Shown here piece after piece: positions 49,268 through 52,197 of a stretch of DNA of 52,197 bases; position 1 is the first letter of the stretch, and the number at the start of each line of letters is the position of its first letter. Source of the stretch: Helicobacter sp. 11S02596-1 (lineage in GTDB: Bacteria > Campylobacterota > Campylobacteria > Campylobacterales > Helicobacteraceae); the NCBI RefSeq assembly GCF_002272825.1, contig NZ_MLAM01000012.1, forward strand, positions 1 to 52,197, given 5' to 3'. A program made the position numbers and the translations under genes. Under the pieces are notes generated by a model that was given only the letters and a program-made list of their open reading frames with translations, ran no database searches and was not told the origin of the DNA.

Positions 49268-49396
49268 AACCTATAAAACTGGGTTTATAACGAAGTGCAA
49301 CGCACGCCGTTATAACCCTATTCTTTAGGAATGCAGCAGAGTTTTACTCTGCGGAATGGTCAAGAGAATTCAGTTTTTCAAAACTGAATTGAGTAG
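49268..49396 (-). repeat. Structured repeat copy 9 (minus strand, divergent P1/P2)
   Basis: The P3 end is the same as copies 7 and 8, but P2 is GCAGAGT/ACTCTGC (49336-49342 with 49346-49352) and P1 is AATTCAGTTTT/AAAACTGAATT (49367-49377 with 49380-49390). The first box has changed to TTGACC. Pairing is kept in both stems. Confidence 0.8.
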
Positions 49397-49429
49397 GCAT
49401 AATGTTTTTTCCATAGCAGTGTTTTCTAG

Positions 49430-49864
49430 TTATTGTTTCTCATACTAGCTAGAAAGGGGTCAGGGGGGCTTAGAATTGCGAAGACCGCCCCCCTAGACCC
49501 CTTAAACCCCTACCCCCGTCACGCCCCCTTAGTGGGCGAGATGACAGGGCGTAGTAAGCTGGGTTTGCTAGCAGTTCTGAACTGCTTGCCTTTGTCGCGC
49601 TTGTGTGCTGTGAAAAATCGGAAACAAGGGCGTTGAAGTGCGCCCGCCGATTTTTCGCAAGGAGACACAAGCAAGCGACTTCCCCTCCTTTGTTTGCCGA
49701 AAAGAAAAGCGGCGCTTATTCTTTTCGTGGGTTAAAGGAGGGGTTAGGGGAGGATTAAACCTCTTTTCTTTTGCGATTAAAAAGCTTAAAGCATTTAGGA
49801 ACGAAAACGGGCTTTGCCTGTTGGAGTGGTCTTGCGATTCAGTTTGCAAAAACTGAATCGAATA
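49430..49864 (-). repeat. Structured repeat copy 10 (full-length, minus strand)
   Basis: P1 is GATTCAGTTT/AAACTGAATC (49836-49859) and P2 is AACGGGC/GCCTGTT (49806-49822, one G-U pair). The tail box CTACGCCCTGTCATCT lies near 49540-49556. A long terminal GC-rich hairpin (about 49454-49503) is followed by CTAGCTAGTATGAG. Inserted modules make it about 430 bp. Its 5' end lies 26 bp from the start of the transglutaminase-like gene. Confidence 0.75.
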
Positions 49865-49889
49865 AAAAATGAATATAAAAGGACAATTT

Positions 49890-50822
49890 ATGGAACGCAG
49901 AGATTTTATAAAAACGAGTATCTTAGGCACAGGCGTTTTGATGGGTTCGAGCCTATTGGGTGCGAGTGTGCCAACATCAAAAAAAATTTCACTAAATTTT
50001 AGCTATCAAATCAATTTTGACTCCGCCAAAGAAGTCAAACTATGGATTCCAATGCCTCTAACATCAAGCTTCCAACAACCCAGCCATATCCGAATAAACG
50101 GCAATTATAATAGTTACAAAACCATTACCCAAAATGCAACACCCATCGTGTTTGCCCAATACAATCAAGCAAAAAAGTCAAAAAATATTTCTATTGCGCT
50201 CGATGTTTTGCTAACACCGCGCAATGCCCCAACACCAAGCACGCCTCAAGAAGATCTAAAAGATTTTATCAAGCCAACACGCTACATCCGCACAGATGGG
50301 CTGATTGCCGAGATTGCTTCCAAGCTCAAAGCAAACGATCACCAAAAAACAGCCCAAAACATCTATGCTTGGATTACAAACAATCTTGATTATGAAAATG
50401 CCAAAAACACGCGTGGGATCAGAAAAATACAGACCAAAGACGCCAAAGTCATTTTATCGGGCAAAAACATCAGTGCTACGACGCTGTTTGTGTCTTTGAG
50501 CCGGGCTTGTGGCATCCCTGCTAGAGAGGCTTTTGGGCTGGAACTCAGCGGGCAAAATGTCTCTTTTGTCTCCAAAGCAGAGGTTTATTCCGCTCAAGGC
50601 TGGATACCCTATGATGTCATCACACCCATCAAAAACCCATCTCAAAACGGCTCAAACAAATGGCTTGGGGATTTTGTATTGCTCAATTATGAACGAGATA
50701 TGCGACTAGAAAATTTTGTATTGAGTTCTTTTGATAGCCCATTTGGTCTTGTGGATAATGATAGATTAAACTACTATGCTCCCAAGCATTTTAGACAAAC
50801 TATTGGTTATCGATTAATATAA
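49890..50822 (+). CDS. Tat-exported transglutaminase-like protein
   Basis: This 310-residue protein begins MERRDFIKTSILGTGVLMG, a twin-arginine signal (RRDFIK) with Ala-Ser cleavage near ASVP. The mature part has a beta-rich N-terminal domain (about 35-135) and a transglutaminase-like core. The catalytic Cys lies in LFVSLSRACGIPAREAFG, with the His probably HGWIPYD-like, although the window shows AQGWIPYDVI, so the usual His is not obvious. I chose the ATG at 49890, preceded by AAAGGA. It is flanked by structured repeats on both sides. The substrate is unknown; proteins of this group act on periplasmic proteins or peptides. Confidence 0.75.
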   Translation: MERRDFIKTSILGTGVLMGSSLLGASVPTSKKISLNFSYQINFDSAKEVKLWIPMPLTSSFQQPSHIRINGNYNSYKTITQNATPIVFAQYNQAKKSKNISIALDVLLTPRNAPTPSTPQEDLKDFIKPTRYIRTDGLIAEIASKLKANDHQKTAQNIYAWITNNLDYENAKNTRGIRKIQTKDAKVILSGKNISATTLFVSLSRACGIPAREAFGLELSGQNVSFVSKAEVYSAQGWIPYDVITPIKNPSQNGSNKWLGDFVLLNYERDMRLENFVLSSFDSPFGLVDNDRLNYYAPKHFRQTIGYRLI

Positions 50823-50843
50823 ATTCGGTTTGGGGTTATTATC

Positions 50844-50918
50844 CTACTCGGTTTGGATTTTAAAATCCAAACCTGAAGACCACTACGCAAGATTTGAAAT
50901 CTTGCAACATTGCTAAAA
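50844..50918 (+). repeat. Structured repeat copy 11 (P1-P2 only)
   Basis: P1 is a perfect 12-bp inverted repeat (50850-50861 with 50862-50873). Box CTGAAGACC is intact. P2 is GCAAGATTT/AAATCTTGC (50887-50895 with 50897-50905). The second box has decayed to TTGCTAAAA, and no P3 or tail follows. Confidence 0.85.
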
Positions 50919-50942
50919 AAGCTCTTTGACCCGCCCGAGATG

Positions 50943-51047
50943 TTATGCCTTTTTGTGATTTTGATTTTTTTCAAAAGCCCTGATAGCATAAACAATCGAG
51001 CCAAAGAACGCCAATAATGCAATGAGTGCAGCGATAATCCCCATCAT
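50943..51047 (-). CDS. Tiny single-span membrane protein (34 aa)
   Basis: A 34-residue frame (MMGIIAALIALLAFFGSIVYAIRAF and a basic tail) has one transmembrane helix and starts with ATG overlapping the upstream stop (ATGA). A GGAG lies about 9 bases before the ATG, inside the end of the upstream gene. It is too short for domain assignment. Coupling with the next small membrane protein suggests the two act together. Confidence 0.6.
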   Translation of the reverse strand: MMGIIAALIALLAFFGSIVYAIRAFEKNQNHKKA

Positions 51048-51274
51048 TCTATTTTCTCCAATTCATCAAGCTGTCTAATAATATAACGCACAATCAAATA
51101 AAAAGCAAGCACAATAATGCCAACGCCTAGAATAATGGCTATGAGTTGAATCGTGTCGATACTTTTATAATGGATTACGGCATAGCCAAAAATCCCGAAT
51201 AATCCTGTCAATAAGGCAAGAATGATTGCCTTAAAAAGATCAATCGTTAGTTTGATTTTTTCTTTTCTACTCAT
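51044..51274 (-). CDS. Small two-span membrane protein (76 aa)
   Basis: A protein starting MSRKEKIKLTIDLFKAIILA has two transmembrane helices (about 10-32 and 39-62) and a charged C-terminus ending LDELEKIE. I chose the ATG at 51274; an ATG at 51286 would add MGFL. It resembles short unnamed membrane proteins found in other Helicobacter and Campylobacter genomes. It is translated into the 34-aa protein through an ATGA overlap. Function is unknown. Confidence 0.65.
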   Translation of the reverse strand: MSRKEKIKLTIDLFKAIILALLTGLFGIFGYAVIHYKSIDTIQLIAIILGVGIIVLAFYLIVRYIIRQLDELEKIE

Positions 51275-51381
51275 AAGAAATCCCATCGCAAATAATCCAT
51301 TATATCGAATCTCATACCCAAAAAAGCTCGCCTTTTTTAGACATTATTTTTATAGCAAATATTTTATAAAAATATCATTGC

Positions 51382-51416
51382 CCATCAACCCAGTTTTATA
51401 TTTTTTTACTCGGTTT
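51382..51416 (+). repeat. Fragment of a structured repeat
   Basis: The 3' part of P3 (CATCAACCCAGTTTTATA) and the start of another unit (TTTACTCGGTTT) remain, directly before copy 12. It shows decay or recombination within the array. Confidence 0.65.
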
Positions 51417-51426
51417 TCATTATGTT

Positions 51427-51800
51427 TTACTCGATTCGGGTTAAAGCCCGAATCTGAAGACCACTCACGGGAGCTAAGCTCCTGTTCGCTCCTAAAGTAA
51501 GGGCGTCTGCTATGCTCCTATCGGAGCATAAACACATCGCCGTGCGAAGCTAAAAAAGATAAGCAGTTATCTTTTTTTACGCTTCTCCTCTCATACCCAA
51601 GCCTTAGGCTTGTGCGTTGGAGATAAGTTTCTAAGGTTTGGAAACCTTATCCGCTCTCAAACCAAAGCCCGCTACGCTTTTTAATCTTGCATTGCATTGG
51701 GGGCGTGCAGGGGGAGCAGGGGTTTAAAGGGGTGAGCGGGGGGCGCTTCGCAAGTCAGCCCCCCAGCACCCCTTTCTAGCTAGTATAAGAAAAAATAACT
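51427..51800 (+). repeat. Structured repeat copy 12 (full-length)
   Basis: P1 GATTCGGG/CCCGAATC (51433-51440 with 51447-51454) is followed by box CTGAAGACC, P2 ACGGGAGC/GCTCCTGT (51467-51485) and box CTCCTAAAG. An inserted module with TATGCTCC/GGAGCATA and the long hairpin GAAGC-AAAAAAGATAA with its complement (51546-51585) comes next. Then a CAAGCC/GGCTTG hairpin, AAGGTTT/AAACCTT, the tail, and a double-stem GC hairpin (51726-51734 with 51067-type partner at 51767-51775; 51738-51744 with 51758-51764) follow. It ends in CTAGCTAGTATAAG. Confidence 0.8.
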
Positions 51801-51834
51801 AGTCGCACGGCTATGGAAAAGAATCATTACTTTC

Positions 51835-52045
51835 TATTCGATTCACGTTGTGAATCTGAAGACCATTCCGCAAGATGTAAAATCTTGCTTTTGGGCGTAT
51901 TGCTGTGCTCCTTATAGTCGCACAACGCAATCGCCGTGCGAAGCTAAAAAAGATAAGCAGTTATCTTTTTTAACGCTTCTCCTCCTAAAGTAACCATCTC
52001 ATACCCAAAGCGTTGCTTTGTGTATTGGAGATAAGTTTCTAGGAT
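51835..52045 (+). repeat. Structured repeat copy 13 (module-swapped)
   Basis: P1 is GATTCAC/GTGAATC (51840-51846 with 51850-51856) and P2 is GCAAGAT/ATCTTGC (51870-51876 with 51882-51888). The inserted module with the AAAAAAGATAA hairpin (51940-51979) lies between P2 and box CTCCTAAAG, whereas copy 12 has it after the box. A CAAAGC/GCTTTG hairpin and the TTTCTAGG region follow. Confidence 0.75.
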
Positions 52046-52072
52046 TTCCCCTACTTCCTATCTTATTATTTC

Positions 52073-52197
52073 CTACTTCCCATCTCTAACTTCATATACA
52101 ATCGTATAGGCATTGGGGTTATGATAGATTTGTCTAGATAATCCATCAGCAAAGGGTTTGGTTTTGATTAAATCATCAGCACTCTTAAATGGCCCAA
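52073..52197 (-). CDS. C-terminal fragment of an unidentified protein
   Basis: An open frame enters from the right edge and stops at TAG (52073-52075). About 40 residues are visible, containing PFKSADDLIKTKPFADGLSR and a C-terminus NAYTIVYEVRDGK. The composition looks like a real coding end, but no family is recognised. The rest of the gene lies outside the window. Confidence 0.5.
   Translation of the reverse strand, partial: GPFKSADDLIKTKPFADGLSRQIYHNPNAYTIVYEVRDGK

Noticed and set aside
49568-49930. 120-codon minus ORF overlapping copy 10 and the transglutaminase-like start
   Set aside because: It is generated by the repeat and conflicts with a well-supported gene on the other strand.
51427-51800. 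Group II intron or hammerhead ribozyme
   Set aside because: The box CTGAAGA fits the hammerhead CUGANGA only by chance, since the GAAA and stem layout do not follow. No domain V-like hairpin or reverse-transcriptase gene is seen.

Overview
The window looks like a chromosome segment of a Helicobacter species (Campylobacterota). Several blocks keep Helicobacter pylori gene order as I remember it: aminotransferase-murC-mutS2 (HP0624-0621), the folD-lepB-rpiB-apt-pepA-ychF block (HP0577-0568), nspC-cheV (HP0020-0019), the flagellar block fliY-fliM-fliA-flhG-flhF-folK-peptidase-aroQ (HP1030-1038) and purA-fliJ (HP0255-0257). A poly-G phase-variable autotransporter start, a KatA-type catalase and an Fe superoxide dismutase also fit. 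Differences from H. pylori (a HisZ-like gene, ThiG, a tandem MFS pair, apparently higher GC) suggest a non-pylori species. H. mustelae or a relative is possible, but I cannot prove it.

Layout. 1-1600: start of a phase-variable surface protein, a deleted integrative element beside tRNA-Ser, and a Gly-Leu-Cys-Ser tRNA cluster. 1.7-6.9 kb: cell wall and DNA maintenance operon. 6.9-10.9 kb: chemotaxis (double-PAS receptor, CheV), a tRNA methyltransferase and polyamine synthesis. 11-18.8 kb: one long minus-strand housekeeping operon. 18.9-27.2 kb: cytochrome c, a type II restriction-modification pair, riboflavin, wobble-uridine and thiazole synthesis, two related MFS transporters and sodB. 27.2-30.0 kb: accessory region holding an orphan type I specificity gene (hsdS) between arrays of a structured repeat. 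30-35.7 kb: exonuclease, membrane proteins, gltX, a YceI protein, a likely outer-membrane protein and an SMR transporter. 35.7-46.3 kb: flagellar and motor genes mixed with folate, shikimate and purine genes. 46.3-48.9 kb: prs and katA. 48.9-52.2 kb: a second accessory region with more repeat copies around a Tat-exported transglutaminase-like gene and two tiny membrane proteins.

The most unusual content is the repeat family. I count 13 copies plus a fragment, in both orientations, in two accessory regions. Each begins with two hairpins (P1, P2) separated by the nearly invariant box CTGAAGACC and followed by YTCCTAAAG. Stem sequences differ between copies but stay base-paired, so structure rather than sequence is kept. 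Full-length copies run about 250-430 bp and add further hairpins, a conserved tail and a long GC-rich terminal hairpin. No protein-coding reading is conserved. This looks like a structured RNA or a single-stranded-DNA hairpin element, and I do not recognise it as a described family.

Several loci are built for variation: the G11 tract in the autotransporter gene, two long internal direct repeats in hsdS, and tandem repeat copies around both accessory cargo genes.
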